From Leishmania martiniquensis (taxonomy: Eukaryota; Euglenozoa; Kinetoplastea; Trypanosomatida; Trypanosomatidae), in NCBI RefSeq assembly GCF_017916325.1, contig NC_090164.1:159001-223000 (forward strand): 64,000 bases of DNA. The letters are read 5' to 3'. A model generated the notes under the pieces. It saw only the letters and a list, made by a program, of their open reading frames with translations. It was not told the DNA's origin and made no database searches. Of the stretch, positions 41,450-50,706 are shown one piece after another. A program made the translations under genes and the position numbers. Every line of letters starts with the position of its first letter. The stretch's first letter is position 1.

Positions 41450-41997
41450 TCACAGGTCTTTGCAGCAATCTGCGGGTGAAGCGCAGTTGATTTTAGAAGG
41501 TTCTCTCCGGTCCGCCTTCTCGTCGATGACTTGCCTGATGCGTGTGAGTCGCTGTTTCGCCTTGCCGGGGCCGTATCTCTGGTACGGCCCGATACGCCCC
41601 TCAGACCTCACGCCGGCAAGCGGAGTCTGCTCGGGTGTGGCGGTGTATCGTGGTACGGAAGGAGTGAAATTGATGTGGCGGCCGGAGCGATTGCCTGTCT
41701 GTTGGTTTAGCTTCGCTTGCGTTTAGGTGCGGACGCGTCGGCGGGCGCCTCGAGAATACCACAGGAGGCGGCGTCAAGACCCCGCAACGCTGCTGGCGCA
41801 TAGCGTGTGTGAAGGTTCAGCGCAGACCGAGTAATGGAAAAAGATGACGAGAGAGAGCAATGGTGCATTGCGCGCAGAACCATTCGGCATTTGGGACCGT
41901 AAAATGGAGGGATAGATGCGGTCAGTAAGAGTGAGACAGGCGCGGCCTTACCTCCCCCTCCTCCTCGCCCCTTTACTCGCTCAGCACGAGCGCACAT
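41450..41997 (-). pseudogene. Small gene with apparent single-base frameshift; probable mitochondrial protein
   Basis: Two overlapping minus frames together read like one protein. The upstream frame has ATGs at 41997 and 41883. From 41883 it encodes a Ser/Arg/Leu-rich start (MVLRAMHHCS, then ITRSALNLHTRYAP), typical of a mitochondrial presequence. It ends at a stop near 41707 just after APKRKRS. The downstream frame, 41450-41722, has 90 sense codons with no ATG but clear protein character, for example RIGPYQRYGPG, a basic helix RLTRIRQVIDEKADR, and CCKDL at the end. One extra base in the AAA run at 41722-41724 would join them into about 140-180 residues. A sequencing or assembly indel, a genuine null allele, or chance are the alternatives. 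Family unknown. It lies between exonuclease paralogues B and C. Confidence 0.5.
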
Positions 41998-43215
41998 CTT
42001 TTAGTCGCCTACCCATGCTGGAGTAGCTATGCCCGTGGTGGGACGACCATCCGCATATGGTTTAGGGAGCGCGACGGTGAGCAGAGCGAGGACCCCGGAG
42101 AAAAAAAGGGACGAGGCGCCTACCATAGTTACCGGTGTGAAGAGATGTGTACTGTACAGGCAGGCCAACACCTCTGCCACTTTCTCGCCCTTTGTGCTCG
42201 CCTCACACGCACGTCACAGCGTCCAGCTTTCTCTTCTACTCACCTTCCCCACCCCTGCCCACCCACAGACACCCCGGCAAGGAGGCGCAGACCGCCACAC
42301 CCCTCTTGTCCACGTGGCGCCGCGACTGCGCCATGGCACCAAAAGCCGAACCGCCGCCAGACCAACCGAGCCGTGCACCCAGCGGGCCGCTTGCCTTCCC
42401 ACCCACCCCCGCCTCATCCTCGCACGCGCGCTGCGCGCTCAGAGCCGGACGGGTCTCGGCGAAACGCGTGCCTCGGTCCAAGTGCACAGCACACATGGCG
42501 CCGCACGAGGGCAAAGGCGGCCGCACCCGTTAGGCAGCGAACGGCAACGACCCACGAGCGGGCAAGATAAACCCCAGCGAGGCTGCTGCCAGGCCCCCGC
42601 CAAGACGCTCGCAGCCTCGCAGCCTTTCCGGCGCACCATGCTTTCCCACGCTGCCCGTAGCCGCGGTGTCCCACAATGTTGTGCGCCGGCCCCCCAAAGG
42701 GCGGTTTGGCGGAGACGATCGCGAAAGCCGCGGCGTTCTCGCCACGCTTCCGGCGCCGGCGCCGCGTTCGCTCGCCCGGCAGGGGGCGAGACCCCACACC
42801 CCGCACACGCGCACTTTCGGGCAGTTTCGCGAGCCTATGCACGCCCCTTTCCACCACCACCGCAACCCCCCTGCTCTCCGCCGGCTGCCCTGTTCGGCTG
42901 CGCTTCAAGGTGTGTGCGCGCGGCGCCCGCACTTGCAAACCACGGCGGAGCCGCTTCCGCCGCCACGTAGTCGCTGGCTTAGGCGGTGGTGGTGGTGGTC
43001 TGTGGAAGGGGGAAGAGGGGGGAGGAAGAGGGGGGAACTCGAACGGTAGATTAAAAGATTAGCCGAGTTACATACGGAATCGAAAAAAGCAACAGTCATG
43101 AAGCGGCTAGCCAACAGATTCATTCATCCACACAGTCACACGCAGTGGCGCACACAAATGCCGGCATGCATGCAGTCAGCTTGGGCGCCGCCACTTGGCA
43201 CCTCCATTCACTCCC
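41998..43215. other. Intergenic spacer with a GC-rich compositional island
   Basis: The stretch 42160-42980 lacks the purine asymmetry of other spacers, is very GC-rich and keeps long frames open on both strands, the longest on plus at 42029-42970. No frame has an ATG with a credible acceptor or recognisable domain. The rest is 3' UTR of paralogue C. Confidence 0.5.
42160..42980. mobile_element. Possible degenerate retroposon remnant (SIDER-like), tentative
   Basis: About 0.8 kb of distinct GC-rich sequence in the 3' UTR region of a gene, the place and size range where short degenerate retroposons (SIDERs) sit in Leishmania. I cannot see target-site duplications or a poly(A) tail and could not confirm the retroposon signature, so this rests on composition and context only. 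Confidence 0.22.
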
Positions 43216-44433
43216 TTACCCGATTTGCGCACCGGACGCGTTGAGGCTGGTGAGGGTGTGACCTGCCCAAACGGACGTCAACCACACCTCCGCAGCGCGA
43301 TGCAGCTGCAGCATGTACGCGATTTGGGCGAGCAGAATCGAGAGAAGCAGCAGCAGCGTGAGACGCCACCGTCTCTGACGCTGCCGAGCTAGCGCGCGGT
43401 CGTTCCGCCGCTTCAGAGCCACTACATTAGCGTGAATGAACTCTTTTGGATGTGCGAGGCGGTATGCCCGGACAGCTTCACGGTGGCGCTGGCCAAACTT
43501 GAAGTAGTCGGCACCGTAGCACCTTTTCGCGATGTCCTCCACAACGTCGCGGTCGACGTGTCCGCTACCCTCCTCACGTCGGTAGAGCGGTACACCATCC
43601 AGGTGATAGTGGAACTCGTCATCTAGCGGAATAGCGATTACGAAGTCAAGCACACAGCCCGCCTTCATCATCGCGACGGTGAGTCGCGCAATGTTGTACG
43701 CGTCATCGAAACCGTTGTGCGGCCTGCCATCGAAGCGCAGGTTCATCTTGCGCAGCATGGCGTCCAGCTTGATTGGCACACCGTGATTCAGACTGCGGGC
43801 AAAGGTGGTGCGGATATCGAGGTACTCGTAGAAGATGCTGGGAAAGCCCACATGATCGCGCAGGATGTGGTGCTCGTAGATAAAATTCTTGAAGTCCCAC
43901 GGGCCGTCGGCAGCAAAGATGGCCTTGGAGCCTCTGGGGATGGTCTCCCGGTACCACTTCTCAAAGAGTTGAATCGCCTCCGTAATGCTTGGGGCAGCGT
44001 CCACCGTCTCCTGGGTGATTCCAGTAAGCTGAGTGCAGAAAGGAGTAAGTTGGGGGTTGCGCCACGGCTTCACGTAGGTGTGGAAGGAGCGGGCTCGGTC
44101 CACCTGACCGGTTCGAACATCGATGAGGACACCAGGAATCTCAATGACCTCGTGGGGGTAGTGGCGGTTGTGCTCCTCACACGTCGCCTCGACGTCCACG
44201 ACGATGATGTAGTCGAACAGCTGCTGGTCTAGCGGGTCGGTATCGTCGTATGTGTGCTTCACTTGGTTCTGCTTGGATGAGCTCTGGGTGGAGAGGTAGG
44301 ACCCGCCGCCGCCGCCTCGGGTGCCGTTTCGTGAGCGGGGCGTCTTGTACGTGATTTGGCGTTGATGCTTGTCAGCCCTTCGCTGCTTGTTCGCGGCCTC
44401 TTTGGCCTTTCCCCGCTTGTTGTGTGGAGACAT
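43216..44433 (-). CDS. ERI-1/3'hExo-like DEDDh exonuclease with C-terminal membrane segment, 405 aa (paralogue C)
   Basis: The ATG at 44433 starts MSPHNKRGKAK; the frame upstream is non-coding low complexity. A short, strongly basic, Gly-rich N-terminus (1-60) precedes the exonuclease domain (about 75-265). D80 and E82 lie in DVEATCEE, the EVIEIPGVLID strand, LTGITQETVD, D176 in DGPWDF, and H239 with D244 in HNGFDDAYNIAR. All catalytic residues are conserved. About 90 charged residues follow, then one hydrophobic stretch at about 358-378 (LTLLLLLSILLAQIAYML) and a tail of some 28 residues. That layout predicts a single-pass anchor near the C-terminus with the nuclease on the cytosolic or matrix side, which is unusual for the family. 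It is the most upstream of the three paralogues. Confidence 0.93.
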   Translation of the reverse strand: MSPHNKRGKAKEAANKQRRADKHQRQITYKTPRSRNGTRGGGGGSYLSTQSSSKQNQVKHTYDDTDPLDQQLFDYIIVVDVEATCEEHNRHYPHEVIEIPGVLIDVRTGQVDRARSFHTYVKPWRNPQLTPFCTQLTGITQETVDAAPSITEAIQLFEKWYRETIPRGSKAIFAADGPWDFKNFIYEHHILRDHVGFPSIFYEYLDIRTTFARSLNHGVPIKLDAMLRKMNLRFDGRPHNGFDDAYNIARLTVAMMKAGCVLDFVIAIPLDDEFHYHLDGVPLYRREEGSGHVDRDVVEDIAKRCYGADYFKFGQRHREAVRAYRLAHPKEFIHANVVALKRRNDRALARQRQRRWRLTLLLLLSILLAQIAYMLQLHRAAEVWLTSVWAGHTLTSLNASGAQIG

Positions 44434-45571
44434 GGCCCTGCGATGAGAACACGAAGGAGTACGTAAAGCAGGCCAAAGCGTGCGTGCGTGTGTGTGCAGG
44501 GAGGAGAGGTCGCGGGGTACAAGAAATGATGCGAGCCTTGGAAGAGGGGAGGGAAGGAGGAGGCAGAGCAGAGCAGAGAGGACGAAGCGGAGGACGAAAA
44601 GGGCCACGCCACAGCATAAATGTATCCCCAGTGGAGGGAAAGGGGGGAGAGGAATGCAGCCGGCAATCCATTGGCGCTGCATGGGGAGGCAGAGAAGGGG
44701 AGGAACGGTGAACGGGGGCCCCGCCTGGGCGAGCACTGCCAAGGAACGGCCCACAACGGGACGCCACTCCGTTGCGCAAGCGCGCATCCGTCGCTTTCCC
44801 ACTTTGCATCGTTCCTCCTCGCCAACCGCACCACAGCTCCCTGGGGGGGGGGGGGCTGCACTTGGGCGGGCCACTGTGAGCCTCGAGCCATGAGAGCCGT
44901 TGCATGGCATGTGGCGCGGTAGAGGAGTGGAGTGAGAACGGCCAGGAAGGGTGTGGCGGCTTGTGAGTGCTGCGAGGCAGGCGCTTCCACACAGTCGGCA
45001 TATAGGAGACAGAAAGCGTGGTGACATAGCAATCACATCCAACGCACAGGCGAGCACATACACAGAGAGAGAGAGACAGGCAGACAGACACGGAGGCCGA
45101 GCGCCTCCATCACGAGGTGAGATTAACGAAGAGGGAAAAACGATTACATGAGCGACAACGTCACTGCGAAGGCAGAGCAGCAGCAGCAACAAGAGCAGAA
45201 GCTCCCGTGGCGTGGCACAGCCACAGATGCGTGAGACGGGTGTGCCAGCGAGAGCAACAAAGAGAAAGAATGAGGAGCAGGGACACCACTACTCGCCTAT
45301 GTACATACACGCATGGCTGCCAGCAGACCTGCGCACACACAAGTACTGGTGCGCGTCGCGGGGCCGCGCTCTTTCGTTTACATACTCGATGGACTCCATG
45401 ATAGCTTACTGCTGCGCGGACTCTATGCATAACGCCTCGCCCCTTCTTTGGCGGCGGCGATGGCCCAACGCTGGAGAGGCAAGTCGCCGCCGATGCAGCT
45501 GATCCGTGGCGCGAGCGGGACAGCGCAGGCTGTCGCCGACTGCGCTGATAAGCATGATGGCAGCGACACCC
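44434..45571. other. Intergenic spacer, 1.1 kb
   Basis: 3' UTR of the ankyrin gene and 5' region of paralogue C. It includes a run of 13 G at 44843-44855 (C on the coding strand). A 36-codon ATG frame at 45289-45399 (minus) has protein-like composition but sits inside the ankyrin 3' UTR with no pyrimidine tract before it. Confidence 0.6.
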
Positions 45572-48109
45572 CTACGAAGCAGGTCCACTCGCCGCCGCGG
45601 CATCGCCCCTGCCCGCGGCATCCAAGGCATCGAGCCATGCACGCCAGGAGAGCGCATACTGTCGCGCATACAGCACCCGCACCGCCTCCTCCACATCCTG
45701 ACGCGCTCGCAGGCAGCAATGAGTGTGGTGATGTATACACGATTTGAGCTGCTGCTCCTCTGCAGGGGTGTACCGCCCCGCGCCACCGGGGCACCGCTGT
45801 TCGACGAGGTGCCGTTCCGCCGGCGAGGCGCAGTGAATCTTGTCATTCAGCTTCGCCTCCAAAATGGTCGAGGCAAGCGCGACGAGGGCGTGGCTGGACT
45901 CGTATGCCACCACCACTCGCAGTACAGTTGCATTCGGCACCACCTCCATCAGCCGCCACACATCGCTCTCGCGCCGGTGGTATTCGTGGGCGCCAATTGC
46001 CACAAGCAGCGGCACTGTGTAGGGTGAGGTCGACAGCGTTGGACAGTGCTTCAAGAGCAGACGTGTCGTCTCGGCATACCCGTTCGCAATGGCGTAGTAG
46101 AGCGCGGTGCACTCAGCTTCATCCATGTACTCCACCTCGGCGCCGGCCTCCAGCAGCAGCGACACCAGCTCCGCAGGGTCGCCGTGTGGATTGTTGACAG
46201 CGTACAGCAACGGCGTCCAACAGAAGTTGTCGCACATCAGCCGATCCACTAAGGCGACGTTAATGACTGTACCGCTGCCTCGGAGCAACAGTGTGCGAAC
46301 ATATCGAGAATTATTGCGGTAGCAGGCGCGATGCAATGCGGAAGTACTGCCCTCGACGAGATCTTCCGGCATGGCGGAGTTGGCGGCTCGCAAAGGGGCC
46401 GACACGACGGAGAATCTTTCCTCGGCACTGAGAGGCCGCGAAGTTGCTATCGTCGCCGACGCCGGCCGCGGCAGCGCGGCGGAAAAGGTGCCGAGCGATT
46501 GCCCACACGGCCGCCGAAAAATTTCGGAAAACTCAGAGTACGCGTCGGTAACGGATTCGAACGCTGTACGCGCCAGTCCCCTGATCATCCAGGCGCCGGT
46601 GGCGTTGCAAAGAGTGAAGGATACGGCAGCCAGGAACTGGCGCGGGACGGCCGCTGTGTGGGCTGGTGATGCTATCATGCCGCTGGTGCCGTCTCCACCC
46701 CTCGTCCTCGCCGAGGGAGAGAAGGAGGCGGCGCCCGCGGCTGTGAATACGTGGCGGTGATGTCTGTGGACCCGACGCAAAACGGCGACGCGGAGTTCGC
46801 CGACGGTTTCAGTGAGGCCGGCCACATAGTCGCCCACCACTGCGTCAGGTCGGGCAGCTAAGGAGAAGGCGAGGTAGGCAAACGGCTCCGACAACTCCAC
46901 AGCACCGCGCTCCAGCTCGTGGCGCAGGTTTTCTTCCAGCAGTTGGATGGGGCCCCACACACTGAGCAGTCGCTGCAGCGAGTAGAGCGAGATGACGCCG
47001 CAGTCCTTGAAGTTCAGCACCGACATTACGGCCGTGCGCGCCCACGGTGGGAACAGCGGCAAGATGGGAAGGAACTCCTCTGCCGTGCACGCGGAGCGCT
47101 TGCGCCCCACGTGAATATCCCACGCGGCCTGCAGTCCGTGATCCTCCAGATAGCTGTGCGCATCAAAGGAGAAGGGCGCCTGATCCGTCACCTTAACGTA
47201 CCACCGGATGTGCGCAAAGTGCACCGCCACGTCTGCGTTCACGCTTGCAATCGTGTCAACGACGTGACGGGGAAGACGGTGCCGCGCGCTCAGCGGGATG
47301 AACTCCAGCGCATCAGCTGCTGTGGCAGATACTGCCATGGTGTTGGTGGCCGCTCGGTGCATCTCTGATCGAGACGCAGCAGCCGGGAGAAACTCCTGCG
47401 TGGACGACTGCCTTGGTGAGGCGAGGCAGAAGGCCAGCGCGCTACCGCTGGTCGCCACATTCTCCAAGTGGCGATCTCCTGCACTCTGCCCGCGCGCCGC
47501 CTCGCATGGTGAGTTGGCAGCCGCACTTGAGGCGGCTGTGCTCTTCACCTCGGCTGGTGCGCCGCGATCCGGGTTCGAGGTGTCACGCTGAGTCTCCCAT
47601 GCCTCGTAATCGCGCAAGGCCCGCTCGCCTCGATCGAGAATTCCGTGGAGGAAGCGCGCCAGGCGGTCCAGAAGCACACCCTGCCGCTGCCACTCGTCGC
47701 GGCTGAGCGAGAGTCGGCCGCCAAGGTCGAGGAGGTACGTATGAATCTCCTGCAATGCGGGAAACACGGCTAGCAGGGAGAGGCCCAAATCGCTGCAAAG
47801 GGAGTCCATGCGAATCACCAGCAGCAGCACATCGGCGAACGGTGTCCCTGACGCGATGGCGCCGTTCGTGACGCAGTGGAGGCGCTGGCGGCACTCCTCG
47901 TAGGCCGTGCGAAACAGCTTGAATTCATGATTGCTTAACGGCTCTGCATCATTCAACTCTGTCGTGATGCGGCGCAGCGCGCTCACTGGAGGGTGGGTGT
48001 GCCCCGGCACCGGGGCAAGGTCCGGGAACTGGTGAATGTCGGCACTGGAAACGGCATGAGCAATGCCGCGGAGTTCAGGCGAAATGCTATGCCAACGCTG
48101 CTTACCCAT
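45572..48109 (-). CDS. Ankyrin-repeat protein, 845 aa
   Basis: The ATG at 48109 starts MGKQRWHSIS. The N-terminal 400 residues are mainly helical with no recognised family, including FRTAYEECRQRLHCV and several Leu-rich helices. The middle (about 400-560) has a W-containing helical block around ARTAVMSVLNFKDCGVISLYSLQRLL. Residues about 580-700 carry at least three ankyrin-type repeats: STSALHRACYRNN with TLLLRGSG, then WTPLLYAV with LVSLLLEAGAEVEY, then CTALYYAIANGY with TRLLLKHC. Ankyrin repeats mediate protein-protein contacts. No enzyme domain is seen, so a scaffold or adaptor role is inferred. The C-terminus has an RQDVEEAVRVLYARQ helix. Confidence 0.92.
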   Translation of the reverse strand: MGKQRWHSISPELRGIAHAVSSADIHQFPDLAPVPGHTHPPVSALRRITTELNDAEPLSNHEFKLFRTAYEECRQRLHCVTNGAIASGTPFADVLLLVIRMDSLCSDLGLSLLAVFPALQEIHTYLLDLGGRLSLSRDEWQRQGVLLDRLARFLHGILDRGERALRDYEAWETQRDTSNPDRGAPAEVKSTAASSAAANSPCEAARGQSAGDRHLENVATSGSALAFCLASPRQSSTQEFLPAAASRSEMHRAATNTMAVSATAADALEFIPLSARHRLPRHVVDTIASVNADVAVHFAHIRWYVKVTDQAPFSFDAHSYLEDHGLQAAWDIHVGRKRSACTAEEFLPILPLFPPWARTAVMSVLNFKDCGVISLYSLQRLLSVWGPIQLLEENLRHELERGAVELSEPFAYLAFSLAARPDAVVGDYVAGLTETVGELRVAVLRRVHRHHRHVFTAAGAASFSPSARTRGGDGTSGMIASPAHTAAVPRQFLAAVSFTLCNATGAWMIRGLARTAFESVTDAYSEFSEIFRRPCGQSLGTFSAALPRPASATIATSRPLSAEERFSVVSAPLRAANSAMPEDLVEGSTSALHRACYRNNSRYVRTLLLRGSGTVINVALVDRLMCDNFCWTPLLYAVNNPHGDPAELVSLLLEAGAEVEYMDEAECTALYYAIANGYAETTRLLLKHCPTLSTSPYTVPLLVAIGAHEYHRRESDVWRLMEVVPNATVLRVVVAYESSHALVALASTILEAKLNDKIHCASPAERHLVEQRCPGGAGRYTPAEEQQLKSCIHHHTHCCLRARQDVEEAVRVLYARQYALSWRAWLDALDAAGRGDAAAASGPAS

Positions 48110-49275
48110 CGCGGTGGGCGAGAGAGAAAAACACGTCTCTGAGGGGCGCCTCGCCCTTTGGGGGGGGCATACGTGTTGGTGAATGAGATTGGGAAAGCGC
48201 GCCAACACGCAGATACGCACACGCAGAGGCGAATGCACCGAGTGCGGTCGGGTACATGTTGCCAGGAACGGTAAGTGGAGGGGGGAGGGGGAAACCAAGG
48301 AGAGGGGAGTGCAGACATCACCAAGCGCGATAGGCACGCAAGCCTGAGGACGCTCAAAGAAGGCGGATCGGGCTCAGTCACCGTAGCGGCTACTCGGGGG
48401 CAAAACCCTGCTCCCTGTCGCCTAAGAAACAAGCGCCTGGACTCACCCCAAAAGCCAGTAGCGTCGCGCGATGGAAAGCGGCAGGGCCACCTGGGCAGGA
48501 ATGACAAAGGGAAGCGCAGCTTTGACGCACTCGCGATGCGCGCACGACAAAAATCGCTTCATCCCGACAAAGAGAGACCACCTTTTCATTCTTGTGAAAG
48601 GCTTACGCAGTCGCCGTGCCTTCGGCGAGTCACGCCTCCTCCCTCACACACACACCTGCCTCTACGTGTGTGTGTGTGTATGCGTAAGTGTTGAAGGGGA
48701 TGGAGGAGGCACCGGCACCTTCCGCTATGTACATGCGTTCCACAGCTGCGGCGGCATAGAATCATATGAAAAGAAGGAGGTCGCAAGCACGTGTGCCCTC
48801 GGAGCGCTGCCTGCACCGTTCCAATGAAAAGGAAGGCACAATCTGGCCGACACGCCGTGTGCTGCCGCCACCGTCCCCACCCCGCCCCACCCCCTTCCCC
48901 GTCCACTGCCTCTGACGCCGCCCTGTTGCCCTAAGTAGCAGGGATACTCGGGAAAGCGGGTGATGAGATACAGAGCGGGAAGGGCGGACCGGGCACAATA
49001 TTGGCATAACCGCGAACACGCCAAAGAGGCAGGCGGCCACACGAAGGGGCACCTGTCGTGCGCCCGGTCCCTGCAAGAGCATAAGGGGACGGCGCCACCT
49101 TCTCAGTTGACCGTCTCTGTCTGCGGGTCCTGTACATGTGCGCCGCCTCGTCCAAACAACGAGGCCAAAGCAAGGCGATAGGAGGGGAAAGTGAAGGGCC
49201 AAGGGCGAAGAGGGGCGGGGGGGGAACGCGCACGCACCTGCAGATCGGCGATCACCAGAACGAGCCCTTCGCGCT
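48110..49275. other. Intergenic spacer, 1.2 kb
   Basis: 3' UTR of the gene at 49276-50706 and 5' region of the ankyrin gene. It holds a 39-codon ATG frame at 48443-48562 (minus) of protein-like composition, reported as a finding but not called as a gene. TG repeats occur near 48665-48680. Confidence 0.55.
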
Positions 49276-50706
49276 CTAGTGGGGCGCGGACTTTCTAATC
49301 ATCCCCCATGAGCCACCACGACGGCTCTTCCGCCCACGTGGCACAGAGGAGGCGGCGGATGCGACGAGGATGCGCCGCTCATGCCGCTCCCGCAGCTCTG
49401 TGATTGTCATGTCTTCCTCCGGGAGACGCCGCTGCACGAGACACATCGGAGGCAACGGCGCTAGCTGCATCCAATCCCACCCTGAGCGGCTTGTATGCGT
49501 CGTCCGCCGGTCGCTTGGGCGCTGGCGCCGCATGGAACCTGAGAAAACTGCAGGGCACCGCTCAGCTGTCCACGGCGACACCCCCTCTTTCGACGAGGTT
49601 GAAGCAGACCGGACTGCGCGACGGACCATTTCGGCCTCCTGCGTGCCGGCGCCGCCGCCTCGCCCCTCCCTCCCGACCACAACGACGCGATAGCCCATTT
49701 CGTGCCAACGCGCTTTATTCGCCTCCGTCACTGTCTTAGGCCGCATCCCAACCGCCTGGTCATCGGCGCTGTCGCCCTGCTCATCCGCGTACGCTCTCCC
49801 CGACGCCTCGGTGAGAGTAGTGGAGGCGGTGTGCTCGAGCGTTGGAGGTGATGGCACCCATTCCCCCGCCCTCTTATCGTTGCCGCCGGCCAACGCTGTC
49901 GCCTGTGAGAGCACTGCGCAAGACGGGGTCCGTTCGTGGCTACGGGCCACCGCCTCGGCCTTCGCTGCGGGTCCTCCACCGGGGTCAAGCTGAGTCAAGA
50001 AGACGATAGCCTCCTGCTCCGCAGCCATGCCAGACGGGCAGCCCGTGAGGGCTTTGGCCCCCACAGCCGAAGCAGGGCCTTCGCCAGTGATTGCCGGTGC
50101 CGGGGATAGGTTCTGCATCCGCAACTCCACCGCTGACTGAGGCACGAGAGGAAGGGGGCCCGGTTGTCGGCGTCCGCGCCCGTCCACTACGTCATCCGGC
50201 AGCAGCGCCGCTGGCACGTACTGCGTCATACCTTGCCCCACCAAGCGCTCAGCTGGCGGATCCGCGGCGAGGTGCTGCATCGCCTGCCATCGCCGTTTCA
50301 GCGCATTGTGGAAGGCCTCATCGACGGCATCGCACCTGCGCCGCGATCGAAGGCGCCGCCTCTCGATGATAGCGAGCTGTCGCTCGCGAACACGCAGAGC
50401 CGCAATGTCACGCTCCTCGAGGTCCTTGTCTCGCTGCACGGCAGAGGTGTAGAAAGGGCCGCCACTCGCGGCGGCGGGAGAGAAGGAGGCAGCAGCTCCG
50501 CCGTGCCGCTTCGCTTCCAAGGAGAGCAAAAGGTCTTGGAAGAAAACGATGTCGCTGGGCAACCGGTGCCAGTCTTCGTCGAATTCAATATTCACGCGCA
50601 TCTCCTGGCTGCTTGAAACGGTGGTCGCATCCGCGGAGGCCGTCGTTGTACCGGAAGCGGGTCGAAGGGCCGGCAGCAGCGGAGATGACGGCGATGTGGT
50701 CGGCAT
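49276..50706 (-). CDS. Hypothetical basic protein, 476 aa
   Basis: The ATG at 50706 is the first true ATG; the frame above it begins with TTG. After about 35 disordered residues comes an acidic ordered patch (NIEFDEDWHRLPSDIVFFQDLL). A strongly charged, probably coiled-coil region follows (residues about 90-160) with repeated Arg and Glu: RVRERQLAIIERRRLRSRRR, then ALKRRWQAMQHLA. The C-terminal 270 residues are low-complexity apart from an EANKARWHEMGYRVVVVGREG segment and a final basic helix (LRERHERRILV) ending in Arg/Lys/Ser. No family is recognised. The Arg-rich coiled coil suggests binding to nucleic acid or a cytoskeletal partner, which is inference. Confidence 0.87.
   Translation of the reverse strand: MPTTSPSSPLLPALRPASGTTTASADATTVSSSQEMRVNIEFDEDWHRLPSDIVFFQDLLLSLEAKRHGGAAASFSPAAASGGPFYTSAVQRDKDLEERDIAALRVRERQLAIIERRRLRSRRRCDAVDEAFHNALKRRWQAMQHLAADPPAERLVGQGMTQYVPAALLPDDVVDGRGRRQPGPLPLVPQSAVELRMQNLSPAPAITGEGPASAVGAKALTGCPSGMAAEQEAIVFLTQLDPGGGPAAKAEAVARSHERTPSCAVLSQATALAGGNDKRAGEWVPSPPTLEHTASTTLTEASGRAYADEQGDSADDQAVGMRPKTVTEANKARWHEMGYRVVVVGREGRGGGAGTQEAEMVRRAVRSASTSSKEGVSPWTAERCPAVFSGSMRRQRPSDRRTTHTSRSGWDWMQLAPLPPMCLVQRRLPEEDMTITELRERHERRILVASAASSVPRGRKSRRGGSWGMIRKSAPH

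Noticed and set aside
42029..42970. Plus-strand frame of 313 codons
   Set aside because: Opposes the direction of all other genes, is Pro/Arg/Ala-biased as expected of GC-rich DNA, and has no recognisable domain.
45289..45399. 36-codon minus ATG frame with protein-like composition
   Set aside because: Located within the ankyrin gene 3' UTR without an acceptor signal; too short to support alone.
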